Assembly: GCA_028023455.1 (NCBI GenBank)
Contig: JAQFVV010000231.1
Span: 1,317,001-1,381,000 of the forward strand
From: Epiperipatus broadwayi
Lineage: Eukaryota; Onychophora; Udeonychophora; Euonychophora; Peripatidae
Direction of reading: 5' to 3'
DNA length: 64,000 nt
In this document: piece after piece, positions 14,321-24,975 of the stretch
Numbering within the stretch: position 1 is the first letter of the stretch
Layout: the number at the start of each line of letters is the position of its first letter
Notes under the pieces: generated by a model
The model's database searches: none
What the model was told of the DNA's origin: nothing
The model's input: only the letters and a program-made list of their open reading frames with translations
Position numbers and translations under genes: made by a program

Positions 14321-14341
14321 TAAATGTATATATATATATAA
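14261..14341. repeat. (TA)n microsatellite at the truncated 5' edge of a PLE
   Basis: About 55 bp of alternating TA, a short TAAATAAATG spacer and about 14 bp more of TA. The PLE reading frame starts immediately after it; the last TAA of the tract stops that frame. Confidence 0.95.
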
Positions 14342-15811
14342 ACAAAAGCTATTATTAATAAATCACCTATTGAAACAGAGCTAAAAAATAAAATAATCCC
14401 TCGTGAAAAATCTTGTGTCTGTCCAAAATTTTATGGACTTCCAAAAATTCACAAACCAGAGACCCCTCTTCGTCCAATAGTAAGTGCAATAGGTTCTCCA
14501 ACTCATATTTTAGCCAGATACTTATCGGATTTCATTAAACCTACAATCCCATCTATTAAATCATATATTAAAAACTCTCTTCATTTTATTTCTGTCTTAA
14601 AAAGTTTAAAAATTAATGCTAATGACATTCTGGTCAGTTTTGATGTCGTGTCTTTGTTTACAAACATTCCAATTGATGAAGCTTTAAATATAATCTCACA
14701 ACGTTGCAATTTACCAGTCCATATTATTGCTTTAATTAAACATTGTCTCTTAAATACATATTTTGTATACAATGGACAGCATTACAGACAAGTTTTTGGT
14801 ACTCCTATGGGCTCACCTATCTCAGGAGTAATAGCTGATTTATTCATGGAATATATAGAAACTCGTGCTTTAGAATCATCATCTTTAAAACCTCTCATTT
14901 GGCTCAGATACATAGATGACACTTTTGTCATATGGCAACATGGAAAAAAAAAATTAGATATTTTTTTCTTGCATTTAAATAATATGCATCCTCATATTAA
15001 ATTTACAATGGAGACAGAGTTTGATGGAAAACTTCCTTTTCTTGGTGTTCTAGTCACCAGAACACCAAATAGTTTATCTTTTTCTATTTACAGAAAGGAT
15101 ACACACAGAGACAGATATTTGCATTTCCATTCTCATCATCACCCAACTCAGATAGTTTCTGTAGCCAAAACTCTTTTAAATAGAGCAATTAACCTTTCAG
15201 ATGAGACACATCTGAAAGAAGAAATAAATCATATTAATAGTGTTTTATTAGCAAATAGTTACAATTACAAATTTATAAAAAAAGCCTTATTTCAAGCCCA
15301 AAATAGACAAAATAGGAAACAAAAAGATGATAAATCAGCTATTAGGGTTTGTGTTCCATATGTAAAAGGAACTACAGACAGTATCGGACGTATATTAAAA
15401 TGCTATAATATAGATACAGCATTTTCTGCTCATCAAAAGATCAGCAATATAATAACCAAGCCTAAAGATTCAATCCCTCTTGAATCTCATGGTGTCTATC
15501 AAATCTCATGTAAAAATTGTAAAGCTTCTTACATAGGTATGAGTAATCGTCGCATCAGTGTTAGGAGAGATGAGCATGCTAATGCAGTTAAACAACACTC
15601 ATCATCAGCAGCACTCTCACTCCATACTATAGATTCAGGTCATAAAATTGATTTTTCTAGTACCAGGATCATATCCAGATGTGATAATCTCTACCAATGC
15701 AAAATTAGAGAAGCCATTGAGATACTTAAAAGACCAGATTGTATCAATAAGCGAGATGATACATGTAAACTTCCTCCTATTTGGAAAGATTTTTTTAAAA
15801 AACATTCCTAA
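14342..15811 (+). CDS. Penelope-like retroelement reverse transcriptase with GIY-YIG endonuclease, 5'-truncated
   Basis: One uninterrupted frame of about 489 codons runs from 14342 to the stop at 15809-15811. Its first part has FYGLPKIHKP and PLRPIVSAIGSP (fingers motifs). Motif A is LVSFDVVSLFTNIP with the catalytic Asp at 14642-14644. Motif B is FGTPMGSPISG and motif C is RYIDD at 14906-14920. After about 200 more residues comes a GIY-YIG nuclease module: GVYQISCKNCKASYIG, then an Arg-rich helix with RRDEH. This order, reverse transcriptase then C-terminal GIY-YIG, defines Penelope-like elements, which copy RNA into target DNA cut by their own nuclease. The first in-frame near-start, a GTG at 14648, lies after the motif-A Asp and cannot be a true start. 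The N-terminal part of a full-length element is missing, cut at a (TA)n tract. There are no internal stops, so the insertion looks young. Confidence 0.92.
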   Translation, partial: TKAIINKSPIETELKNKIIPREKSCVCPKFYGLPKIHKPETPLRPIVSAIGSPTHILARYLSDFIKPTIPSIKSYIKNSLHFISVLKSLKINANDILVSFDVVSLFTNIPIDEALNIISQRCNLPVHIIALIKHCLLNTYFVYNGQHYRQVFGTPMGSPISGVIADLFMEYIETRALESSSLKPLIWLRYIDDTFVIWQHGKKKLDIFFLHLNNMHPHIKFTMETEFDGKLPFLGVLVTRTPNSLSFSIYRKDTHRDRYLHFHSHHHPTQIVSVAKTLLNRAINLSDETHLKEEINHINSVLLANSYNYKFIKKALFQAQNRQNRKQKDDKSAIRVCVPYVKGTTDSIGRILKCYNIDTAFSAHQKISNIITKPKDSIPLESHGVYQISCKNCKASYIGMSNRRISVRRDEHANAVKQHSSSAALSLHTIDSGHKIDFSSTRIISRCDNLYQCKIREAIEILKRPDCINKRDDTCKLPPIWKDFFKKHS

Positions 15812-16035
15812 ATTTAACATTTTTTGCTATTGGTGGAATTTTAACATTTTATTCAAATCAGTGATTGTAGCGCCTCTACAACCGTCTTTCTACCTTTTAT
15901 AACTCTGTGGATGGCTTGTGTGACCAAGTCAAAATGTCAGTATATTAATATTAAAAGTTTTTAACATGGATGAACCCGCAAAATATGTATTTTATATATT
16001 TAACCCGTGCAAATCTTCGTTTTAACATATATTTA
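15812..16035 (+). mobile_element. 3' untranslated region of the Penelope-like element
   Basis: Non-coding sequence following the reverse transcriptase stop. It is shared almost base for base with the PLE copies at 31290-31500 (minus) and 32030-32190 (plus), including CAGTGATTGTAGCGC and AACTCTGTGGATGGC. It ends near GCAAATCTTCGTTTTAAC, before a TATA-rich tract. The overlapping plus-strand frame at 15648-15902 is a shadow. Confidence 0.85.
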
Positions 16036-16329
16036 TATATGTGTGTATGTGTAAATGCAAGCAATATAGGCCATGTGATATATGACTTGATTTTATTACT
16101 ATTATTATTTTGCTTTTGGGGGCTGTGGCTAAATTAAATTACTAAGCCTATTAATATATGGGGTATCTGAATTAAGTTCAGACCCATATGATTATTTTAG
16201 TTGGAGAACTGAATTTAAAGACTTATAGATGTCTAAAAATTTCAAATCTTCTTCTTGGAAGTTAACCTTTAGATAAATTTTTAGCTGGAGTTGGTCTTTG
16301 AAATCTGGTGTCTTCAAATCCAGCTATCT

Positions 16330-16330
<1 letters not shown>

Positions 16331-16411
<81 letters not shown>
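16331..16411. repeat. (TA)n microsatellite inside a family-B repeat
   Basis: Two alternating TA blocks separated by a short ACCAT step. It forms a long potential hairpin. Confidence 0.95.
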
Positions 16412-16508
16412 TGGGCTGAACATTTCAGATTTCTACTTAATAGTTAACCATTAGATAAAGTGCTGGGCTTGCCCTGGTATTTTAAATCTAATACTTGAAA
16501 AATGCTAA

Positions 16509-16549
16509 TACCTCACTGAGAAATGCCAAAAGCATGAAACCAGTCCAAG
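16509..16549 (+). ncRNA. hammerhead ribozyme remnant (family B), inactive
   Basis: CTGAGAA at 16515-16521, a perfect stem II (ATGC/GCAT, loop CAAAA), GAAAC, then CA and GTC. The core G8 is changed to A and stem I no longer pairs well, so activity is not expected. It still shows the family-B layout. Confidence 0.45.
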
Positions 16550-16660
16550 GATAGGGATATTCTGAAAAGCTTGTTAAGAGCTATTGGCACACTCATTATA
16601 TAACATTTGTAATACAAACTTATTAAATTAAGTTATATGATATATGATTTGATTTTCTTG

Positions 16661-16769
<109 letters not shown>

Positions 16770-17329
16770 GGAAAAGAAAGATAGAGAGTACAATGACTGT
16801 GCATCCTTCAATAAGGTGTTAAATTGAATAAAATCCAGTCCATACCTTGCATGAGAATGGTATGAAGAAAAGGCTTTAAGCTCTTTGAAATAAACATGTA
16901 TGAAAAATTATAAAACTATTGCCAATATACAAATGGAAATCTTGATAGTATTTCCTCCTCGCTGGTTTATTTTCAGAGAGTGATGTTGAAAAAGTGTTAC
17001 CCTCACAATGAATAATTTTTATTTAACTTTTATCATTTTGGAACTTATAAACAGATATAGTTAAACATGTAAGACAAAATAGAACTACAGTATATATAAT
17101 TCTCTTATTTTGCATATGTTCAGCTGTTTGAAAGATCATGTTATGTTTGTTCAAGAGAGTGACATTTCTGAGTACAAACATCCCATTGAATAAATTGATG
17201 TGAACCAATCCATGGTTTGATGACTCTAGCCACTGAAGTAAACTTTTGACAACAATATTCTTTTAAAATATATACTCTTTCTTTAGAATTTCCAGAAATA
17301 GTTATATTATTGAAATAGAAATATAGTGT

Positions 17330-17850
17330 ATATACTTAACATAGATATAATTAAAGAGAATTCGAACCTAGACTTTCAAGCTCCCTATAGTCATCCACTC
17401 TATCCATTTTATACTACATATTCAGTTTGGATTCTGCCTTTTCCTTTTCTGTGTATTTAAAATGGACATATTAAGGTCCTACATATGGGGGGGTCAGATT
17501 GATTTAAGGTCAACACAGGTATGACTATAATATTGGTAGCATCAAGAGCTTTGAGCATTTCATCATCAGATTTCCAGTGATATGGATGGCTAAAAAGTTA
17601 GAGAGTGGAGAGAATTGAGGCATATCCATTAAAATGTCTACATTTGTTATCATAATATAAACCAAGCACTGATTATATATGTGTGTGGAAGATGATGATC
17701 CGGACCAAATGATAAATGCAGGTTCAGCATGAAATATATATACTGAAGATCATTTCTCTTTTTCACATGTGTGTTGGTTATATTGGATAGAGTGAATGAC
17801 TGTTGACAGCTTGAAAATCTGGATTCAAATGCCTTTTAATTAAATAATAT
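17330..17850. repeat. family-D foldback repeat pair
   Basis: A minus-oriented fragment at about 17340-17460 (GAATTCGAACCTAGACTTTC) is followed by a plus-oriented unit at about 17470-17850. The plus arm contains a decayed hammerhead near 17695-17755: the position of CTGATGA reads ATGATAA, while the stem II strands and GAAA remain. It ends in a tRNA-like B-box phrase, GGATTCAAATGCC. Compare 36.5-37.0 kb and 50.1-50.6 kb. Confidence 0.7.
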
Positions 17851-17859
17851 TATGGAGCA

Positions 17860-19087
17860 AGGGTGGAAAAGTTTTTTTCTACCAAGAGCCATTCGGATAT
17901 TTATAATCTCATTTGTAGTCTACATAAAATTATCAGTTTAAAAATTTGATCAAAAATTTAATTATTTCACCTCTAATAATTAATGCTGGGTAATCTTCTC
18001 AATTGGCAGGCCAATTTCAACCTCTGCCTTTTAAATGAAATGGGAAACAAATTTTTGGAGGAATTAAAATAAAGTAACATCATTATTACTAGTGACTATT
18101 CCACATTTAATAACAATTTTTTTCGGATTCACCTTGAATCTATCCTCATGATATATATTCTTAATTTCTTTTTATGTTCTGAAGAAATTAATTTTACAGC
18201 AGTTAGGATGCAGTCATCTATAAAATCCATTTTAGAAAATGGTTTCAAATTTTCTGCTTTTTTAAAAAAAAAAAAACTTGCTCTCACATAATTTTCTGAC
18301 TCGTTTGTACTTTTTTTAAAACATAGCTGTTTGATGACGATCCTTTTCAAGTTTTCTATTTTAATATTTCTTTCTTCCCCAAGAATTTTGTTGGAATCAG
18401 AATTTTTGATAAATAGTTCCTCTTAATGCTGGGTTCTTTATTAACTGAAATACTTTCCAAGCATTTGCCGATTGATTTACTATTTCTATCTAAAAAAATA
18501 TGCACTGGTCCATTTCTGTATTAATTATTCTTATCTTACTCCTGCATCCATCCTAATAAAAAAAAATTAAATGCATAATAATAATAATAATGATGATGAT
18601 GATGATGAAGTAAAATTTGAATTTATTGTTATAAAACAAATAAATGCTCTTAGCATCTAAGATTAAATCTGTAGTCATATAGACCACACAATATAGTTTG
18701 TTATAATATTACCCCTTTGATAGAATAAGGTAAAATTATTATAAAGGTTGGAGAGAGAAAAAGATGTAATTGAAAAAATAAATATTTAATTTCATTCTTT
18801 ATGCAATATGTACATGTTAAATAGAAGGTTTATACAAGTCCATATTATATACATTTATGAAAATTTCTGGAGGTTAGATTGAAAGCTTTCAAGATCTAGA
18901 CTTCCCCTACGAACAGAGGTTCTCCACCCCTGTTAGAGAGCATAAACAAGATCAGCTCTCCATATTAGTGTCATCTATTGCTATTTTGAGTAATTAGTGG
19001 TTACCGGACACTCAAAATTAATAGTAAATGGCAACAAAGTAGAAAGTTGCTCGATGTATTAAAGAGCAACTCCTTCATTTACTTGAA
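17860..19087. other. no gene recognised
   Basis: AT-rich sequence with short (TAA)n/(TGA)n tracts near 18577-18610. A phrase near 18955-19010 (CATCTATTGCTATTTTGAGTAA) is shared in part with 22205-22235, suggesting an unclassified dispersed repeat. Confidence 0.4.
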
Positions 19088-19219
19088 AGAAGTAATGTTT
19101 TTTTTTTTTTTTAAGTGTCATAGCATCGGCCGGGATGCGAACCCGCAACCCGGGCAACTGCCTGCAAGTTCAAGGCAGTCGCGCTGACCTCTCGACCACC
19201 AATGCAAGACTTAATGTTT
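19088..19219 (-). mobile_element. tRNA-derived SINE with poly(A) tail
   Basis: On the minus strand the body starts near 19205 as GCATTGGTGGTCGAGAGG and ends GGCCGATGCTATGACA, followed by an A-tail. The first seven and a later seven bases can pair (GCATTGG with CCGATGC), and GGGTTCGCATCCC is a good RNA polymerase III B box and T-arm. Imperfect target duplications flank it: AGAAGTAATGTTT at 19088-19100 and AGACTTAATGTTT at 19207-19219. The copy at 38992-39133 belongs to the same family. Confidence 0.8.
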
Positions 19220-20785
19220 GTGTTAAATTGTAGCAAAATTACAACATACAATCATACATAATATAACTGCCTTTCCACATAAGCAAACTAAATATAACCA
19301 CAAATACATAGCAGGTAATGTTTTTAAATTCAGTTTAAAATTGAAAAATTAAAAATTACTACTCTAAGCATCAGAAGCATGATTATGCATGGCAACAATA
19401 TTTTCTTAATTGTTCTGAATTGTTCCAAAGTATTCTGAAATAGATAAAATTATGGTAAGACCTAATCTCAACTTTGAAAATTAATTAAATCCAATCAATT
19501 GTTAGATGGAAGCCAAACTCTGATAATGCACTATTACTTTAACTGTTATAAATCTCTTTGCATTCACACCTCAGTAACAGTGTGAGTGCACGGAGATTTA
19601 GACTTCCGATCTACCAATTTCAAGATTTTCAGTGCTTTATAATAATAGATTTAAAAGACAATCAATTGCAATTCTCAAAAATTATAAGTAAATACAAATT
19701 AAAAAATGGACATGATTATTTTTTTTTCCTCTGGTCACAATTCAAAATTTCAGAGAATTCTAAAACTTCATTACAACTTTGCTTTAGTGCATCATTTTAA
19801 AATCAGTATTACAAAAGTAAAATGAATTTTCCATCACAAGAAACAAACATTCTGTTAAACATTTGGTAAAAAATTGAATGTTTATCTGTTGATTTGCTCT
19901 GTTGTTTTCATAATAAACATAAAAACTACTCTTTTGAAAAAAATTATTTATGATGTGATACTGAGATCTGAAAAATAATATTTAAAGTCATAATATGTTA
20001 TGATGTACTTATTGGTTTTACAGTAGGTATATACAAGGCATTGAAGCAGCTTCATTCTTGACATGGCTATCACATTTATTTGATATAACAGGCATCAGGC
20101 TTAAATTTAAAATTCCATATTTGATCTTGGTTATGCACTGCTCTTAGATACTATATGGACAGACTTTCTGTATATCTGGTGATTCTTAGCTGATTATCTT
20201 GAGAAAGTTATAAAAATACCTGTAATTTATTATCCATACAAGGGGAAATATACTGAGAATTACTCTTCCACACTACCTGCTGGCATCCTTCTGTAGACTA
20301 AAGGATAAAGTTTTGGGTATTGATGGCAATGTGTACAGCAAAAAAATCAGCCAATGAACCTTGCTGATATCCTTTCACTGGATCAACTTGCTATCCATTG
20401 GAAAAGTTCGATGATGGAGACATAAGTTTTGACTTGACTGAATTATCATTGAAGTCTCAATTCTGTAATCTCTTAAAAGACTTCCTTTGAAATGCCTTTT
20501 GTATCTTTTCTGTAGGTGATTAAAAAACACATTTTTCAAAAGCTCAGAAGCCAGTCTATCTACCTGCACTGGGTGTTTTCCTAAAATAACTCTTATTTTT
20601 CCTCTTGTTTTGAAAATCCTTGATTATCCATGGCCTCAATGGACAATAGGTTGTATTCAAATTATACCTATTAATAATTTATAATTTACAATTTGAAGAT
20701 GTCATATATATTATGACTTGATAAGCTGCATTCTGTACTAAATTATTATTTTCACGGCAGTTAAATGACTTTAAACATAAATCAT
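19220..20785. other. no gene recognised
   Basis: Open frames at 19558-19800 (plus) and 20375-20569 (minus) are short and have no recognised domain. No repeat could be assigned. Confidence 0.4.
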
Positions 20786-20787
20786 TA

Positions 20788-20912
20788 ACAATGACCTGCA
20801 TGGTTTAGTGCATGAATAGAGGGTCAGATTCTGAAATGTAAAGTCCTCGAATTGACTCTGGTGCCCAAACTTCTTATAAACTCCTGAACAATACAGACAT
20901 TCAGCATTTATA
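20788..20912 (+). mobile_element. SINE-like repeat (family E)
   Basis: It reads CATGGTTTAGTGCATGAATA (A-box-like), then CAGATTCTGAAATGTAAAGT, a B-box-like CTCGAATTGACTCTGG, and a tail with AACTTCTTATAAACTCCTGAA. The same order occurs at 28985-29215, 46118-46230 and, on the minus strand, in the tandem array at 39366-40155. The tRNA likeness is moderate. Confidence 0.6.
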
Positions 20913-21175
20913 TTTTTAAACTATCTGACCGTTAGTTGAAAACCATTATTACAAGATAATGTGTTATGCATTTGGGAACACCACATCCTATTTGCTATGC
21001 CAAAAGTTAGCTCATGGTCTTTGTAAATACACACTATAAAATTTACAAAGCTTGCAATTTATAAAAATATTAAATAAAAATGATTTCATTTTCATCCTTG
21101 AATAATTCCAAAAGTCACTTACACAACCATACCCTTTACAATTCTTCTTTCAGAATCAAAATCTGGTTAGTAATT

Positions 21176-21661
21176 AAACTGAAATAAATCGAGATACTGC
21201 AAATCTCTAGCGCTCGTTACAATACTTAACTGACAGCCAATCAGATGGCATGGATAGCTGTCGAAATAACATCCAAACCTAAACACACAACAAAGATTTT
21301 ACAAGAAAAGGGTGGCCACCCTTTTCTCTACTCTTCTTTCTATATAGCTAAGCCAGTCGTAAGCATTTAGGTTTGAAAGCTTGAAGCTTTAAATATCTTC
21401 ACAAATAACCCACTGAGTCTAAATCATAAACGTACAACACGAAATCCTATGATTTACTACGAAGTAGTTTTTAAAATACATAACAAGCAGTAAAGTACGC
21501 ACATAACATTTTAATTTGCGAAGCGCCAATAGTTGAAAACTGAAATAAATCGAGATACTGCAAATCTCTAGCATTCGTTACAATACTTAACTGACAGCCA
21601 ATCAGATGGCATGAATAGCAGTCGAAATAACATCCAAACCTAAACACACAACAAAGATTTT
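21176..21661. repeat. 125-bp direct repeat separated by 236 bp
   Basis: Units 21176-21300 and 21537-21661 differ at only about four positions. Each contains GACAGCCAATCAGATGGC, a CCAAT-type motif. The spacer has a GGGTGGCCACCC palindrome and CTATATAG. The arrangement could be about 1.3 head-to-tail copies of a 361-bp unit, or short terminal repeats. No coding is present. Confidence 0.85.
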
Positions 21662-22374
21662 GAGCAAGGGGAATTATTCACAGCTATAAAATCATCTTAG
21701 TATATGCACATTTGGGGACACCTATCCATCCATATAAATATTTATTTATTTTATCTAAAGTTTGTACAACCTTTGGTGACCATGATGCCCTAAGTGAAAA
21801 TTTTTATTTTTAATTACTTTCCTAACTTTCATACAATTTTTGTTTTAAATGTATATATCTGCATTGTGACTGCATTCACAATTGTCATAATATGTGTGGA
21901 TATGCTTGGTTTGTAAAGAGTAAATTATGCATTGTTTGCAGTAATTACTATTTTACTGTATAATTAAAAGAATAAAAAGATTTCAAAAATGAAAAAGATT
22001 TTTCCATTAAAATTATGACAACTATCAATTACTAAGAAAGATTTAGTATTTTCTTTAAAAAAAAAAAAACAGCATAAATTTATTCCTTTTAATATTTTAT
22101 AATACCAATTTATCAATAAAACCAAATGATAATTTCAAACAATAAAAACTTTCAGTATATAAAAAATTTATAAACAAGAGTTCTTCTGTCTCTACTCTAG
22201 CGCCATCTATCGTAAATTTGAGTAACTACTGGTTACTTAGTGATAGTGTAATTTAATCCACAAACGATTTTCAGGCTTTTGCCTGAATCAATGAAGACTT
22301 GGGATTCAAATTTGGAACTAAAGCAGTTATAAATACTGTAGTAAAGTGAAGAATCAACTAACAGTATGTTGAGA
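21662..22374. other. no gene recognised
   Basis: AT-rich sequence; 22195-22240 shares a short phrase with 18955-19010. Nothing else is recognised. Confidence 0.4.
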
Positions 22375-22635
22375 TTAACATACACTTAAAAATACTATTT
22401 TTCACACCAAAACTTTACCCTTACAGTTTTGACTGTCCTGCAGTCATCATCAGAGCTACAATATCCAAATATATAATAATACAATTAATACATTATATTT
22501 ATATGCATAATCAATAACATACATCTTAGCCTGATTATTATAAATAATCATTTTCCATTTTATTATTCTACTCTTAACTAATTTTATTTTCTTATTTATA
22601 GTATTTTATTATTAAATTATTCTAAAACAATTTTT

Positions 22636-24348
22636 GGTAAAAGCCTGAAATCTGGGCACGGCCGCTTGGGGCATTGTTTATGTGTCAAAACACATAAAAA
22701 TGCCGTTTCGGCGGCCGCAGCCTTACAGGCTAATACAACATTTATGTATTGTATTAACCCATTGAGCTAGGCCACTTTACATGACATCGCAGAAAAATTT
22801 TACGGCCTGTTTTGTGCTTCAAAGCTATTTACGCGTATTCATTCGTTTCATAGCTGATTACCGTATTGCTTGAGGGTGTTTAAATTTCAAGGCAGTATGA
22901 CTTTTTCAAATCTCCGTAATAGAGTAATGTCATTTCGATTTAAAAAATGTTGTTAATTATTAAGAATTGTCATATGGTCTGCACCCTTCCTGAGAAAAAG
23001 GTTAATATGTAAAAAAATTGGCAAAGTGTATGTTCGAACAGGATTCGACAAAGCTCACACGCTAAGTCACATTTCAGTGTGGTGGGGAAAATATTCGAGA
23101 CCACTAAAAGATCTGAGATGAACGTGCAATTTTGAAACTTTTCTTCAGATAAATTGCCAAGTACAGAAAGTATGTGAGATTGTGGGTTTTTTTTATTTTG
23201 TCAGGCACATGTAATGTCCACTTTTTATTACAGCAATAAAATCAAATAAATAATTATAAAAAGTCCAAAGTTTGTGTCCTTTTTTTTTTTTGGTTTTTTA
23301 TTTCATTTGAAATTGACAAGTATTTGGATTCATTTTTTTTGCAGCGGGGTTAAAATAAATGACGACTTTGGTTGACTTTTTGTTAAGAATAACAAATTAC
23401 GAAATACACCCCACCCCCAAAAGCAGTTTATTGTAGAAGGTTAAAAAAAAAAAAAAGGTAATTCGAACGAAATAGAAATCAAAGTAAAAAGTGAGAAAAA
23501 GTTGTTTCAAAAAAAGAAAAAAAAAGGTTAAATTCTTGGCTTTTTGGTTACAATTCTTTTTCCGAGTGTGGGTGGGGGTGGGTGTTTGAAAACAATTTTT
23601 GAATTGGCAAAAACACAGAAGTAAATTTGGATTTAATATTAAGAAAAACAATTACATCAACCAAAAAGAAATCAAAATTCGAAACAAGTCCCAAAGTTGA
23701 TTCTCTTTTTTCAGCGCTGTTAAAGTAATTGACTATTTTTGTTGCCTTTTTGTTAATAATAAACAGTACGAATTCCCCCCTCCCCTGCTCAAAAAGCTGT
23801 TTCTTGTAGTAGCCAAAAAAAAAAAGGCTAATTCAAACATAATCTAAATCAAAGTGATAACAAGTTGTGTTTTAAAAAAAAAAGTAAAATTAATAATAAT
23901 AATAAAAAGAAGAAAAACCATTTAGTCAAGACAAAAAAAAATAAAAATAAAAGAAAGGTAGAATTAAGTTCTAAACAAGTCGCAAATAATTGTATTCTAT
24001 TTTTTCGGCGGTGGGATTCAAACAAATTTTTTTGACATCGTGAAATGGTCCGAAGTTTTAAAATGACAAAAAGGAAAAAATACAATTAGCAAAATTTGTT
24101 GAAAAAATATCAGGTTCCAACAAAAAAAACCACAAAAAGTAATGAAAATGAATATCAAAATTTGTTTAATAATAAAGAAATCATGTTGTAAATGAAATAA
24201 AAATTATTCGTTTAATCAATATTAGAAAAAAAAAACCTTGTTGTATAAAAAAAGAAAAAAGTTGTGGTGGGCCGGTAATGTTATATTTCATTGATTTTGT
24301 CTAGCATCAACGATCCAAGCGGCTTTGCCCAGATTTCAGGCTTTTACT
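22636..24348. mobile_element. non-autonomous DNA transposon, 1.7 kb, with TIRs and 8-bp target duplication
   Basis: The inverted ends share GTAAAAGCCTGAAATCTGGG followed by CA, two variable bases and GCCGCTTGG (left from 22637; right end complementary near 24312-24347). The direct repeat CAATTTTT flanks it at 22628-22635 and 24349-24356. The interior has no open frame that looks like a transposase. Flanking homology to the intact foldback arm identifies the empty site. An 8-bp duplication fits hAT among other superfamilies, but the terminal bases do not resemble common hAT ends, so I leave the superfamily open. Confidence 0.8.
23325..24060. repeat. degenerate internal repeats of the DNA transposon
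   Basis: Modules near 23325, 23695 and 23990 each begin with GATTC and a T-tract before GCAGCGGGG-like, CAGCGCTG-like or CGGCGGTGGG-like sequence. The first two go on through TTGTTAA, a C-rich block, GTAGAAGG or GTAGCC, and A-tracts. The spacing is about 370 then 290 bp. Confidence 0.6.
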
Positions 24349-24975
24349 CAATTTTTTTATAATTTTAAAACTTTAATCTTTAAACTCTACTATTTATTTA
24401 ATCTACCATATTATTATTATCTTTTTAATTATATATAAAAGATTTTTTAAAAAAGTTGAAGAAAATGATGATAGAGGGAGGTGTTAAACAAGTATAGTAA
24501 TTTTTGAAAATTTGTCAGTTTTTTTTTGGAAATAGGATTATAAAGATGTAAGTATTTAGTAATGTAATAAAAAGGTAATTTATAATGTAAAAAAGTTAAT
24601 AGTTAAATATATAATAAAAATAAAAAAAGTTTAGACGTAATTGAGAAAATATAATTAAAAAGATAGTAATAAATGATAGATTAAATAGTAGAATTTAAAG
24701 ATTAAACTTTTAAAATTATTATAAAATTGTTAATAATAAAATACTATAAATAAGAAAATAAAAAAAGTTAAGACTAGAATAATAAAATAAAAAATGATTA
24801 TTTATGATGGTCAGGCTAAGAGGTATGGTTTTGATTATGTATATAAATATAATGTATTAATTATATGATTATATATTTGGATATTGTAGCTCTGATGATG
24901 ACTTCAGGACAGTCGAAACTATAAGGGTAAAGTTTTGATATAAAAATAGTATTATTAAGTGTGTATAAGAAAGTT

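Larger units (their letters stand above)
16055..16645 (+). repeat. family-B hammerhead repeat, interrupted by (TA)n
   Basis: It shares long phrases with the copies at 26.1-26.8 kb and 54.4-54.7 kb: ATTAATATATGG, GTTCAGACCCATATG, the GACTTATAGATGTC block, TTTTAAATCTAATACTTG and CCTCACTGAGAAATGCC. The GGCCATGTGATATATGA phrase near 16070 recurs in similar form near 16630, so the copy may be slightly more than one head-to-tail unit. Confidence 0.65.
22376..24975. repeat. large foldback repeat, left arm split by a DNA transposon
   Basis: The right arm, about 24600-24975, is the inverted copy of 22376-22635 joined to 24349-24440. Matching phrases are CTTTACCCTTACAGTTTTGA (left) against AACTATAAGGGTAAAGTTTTG-like sequence near 24917 (right), and TTTAATCTTTAAACTCTACT after the transposon against its complement near 24690. 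The transposon at 22636-24348 clearly arrived later. Confidence 0.75.

Noticed and set aside
14648-14650. GTG at 14648 as the PLE protein start
   Set aside because: The catalytic motif-A Asp codon lies upstream at 14642 and the frame stays open to 14342 with conserved reverse transcriptase motifs.
21228-21285. CTGACAG with CTGTCGAAAT in the 125-bp repeat, hammerhead-like
   Set aside because: The core reads CUGACAG, violating the required G8 and A9, although GACAG/CTGTC can pair.
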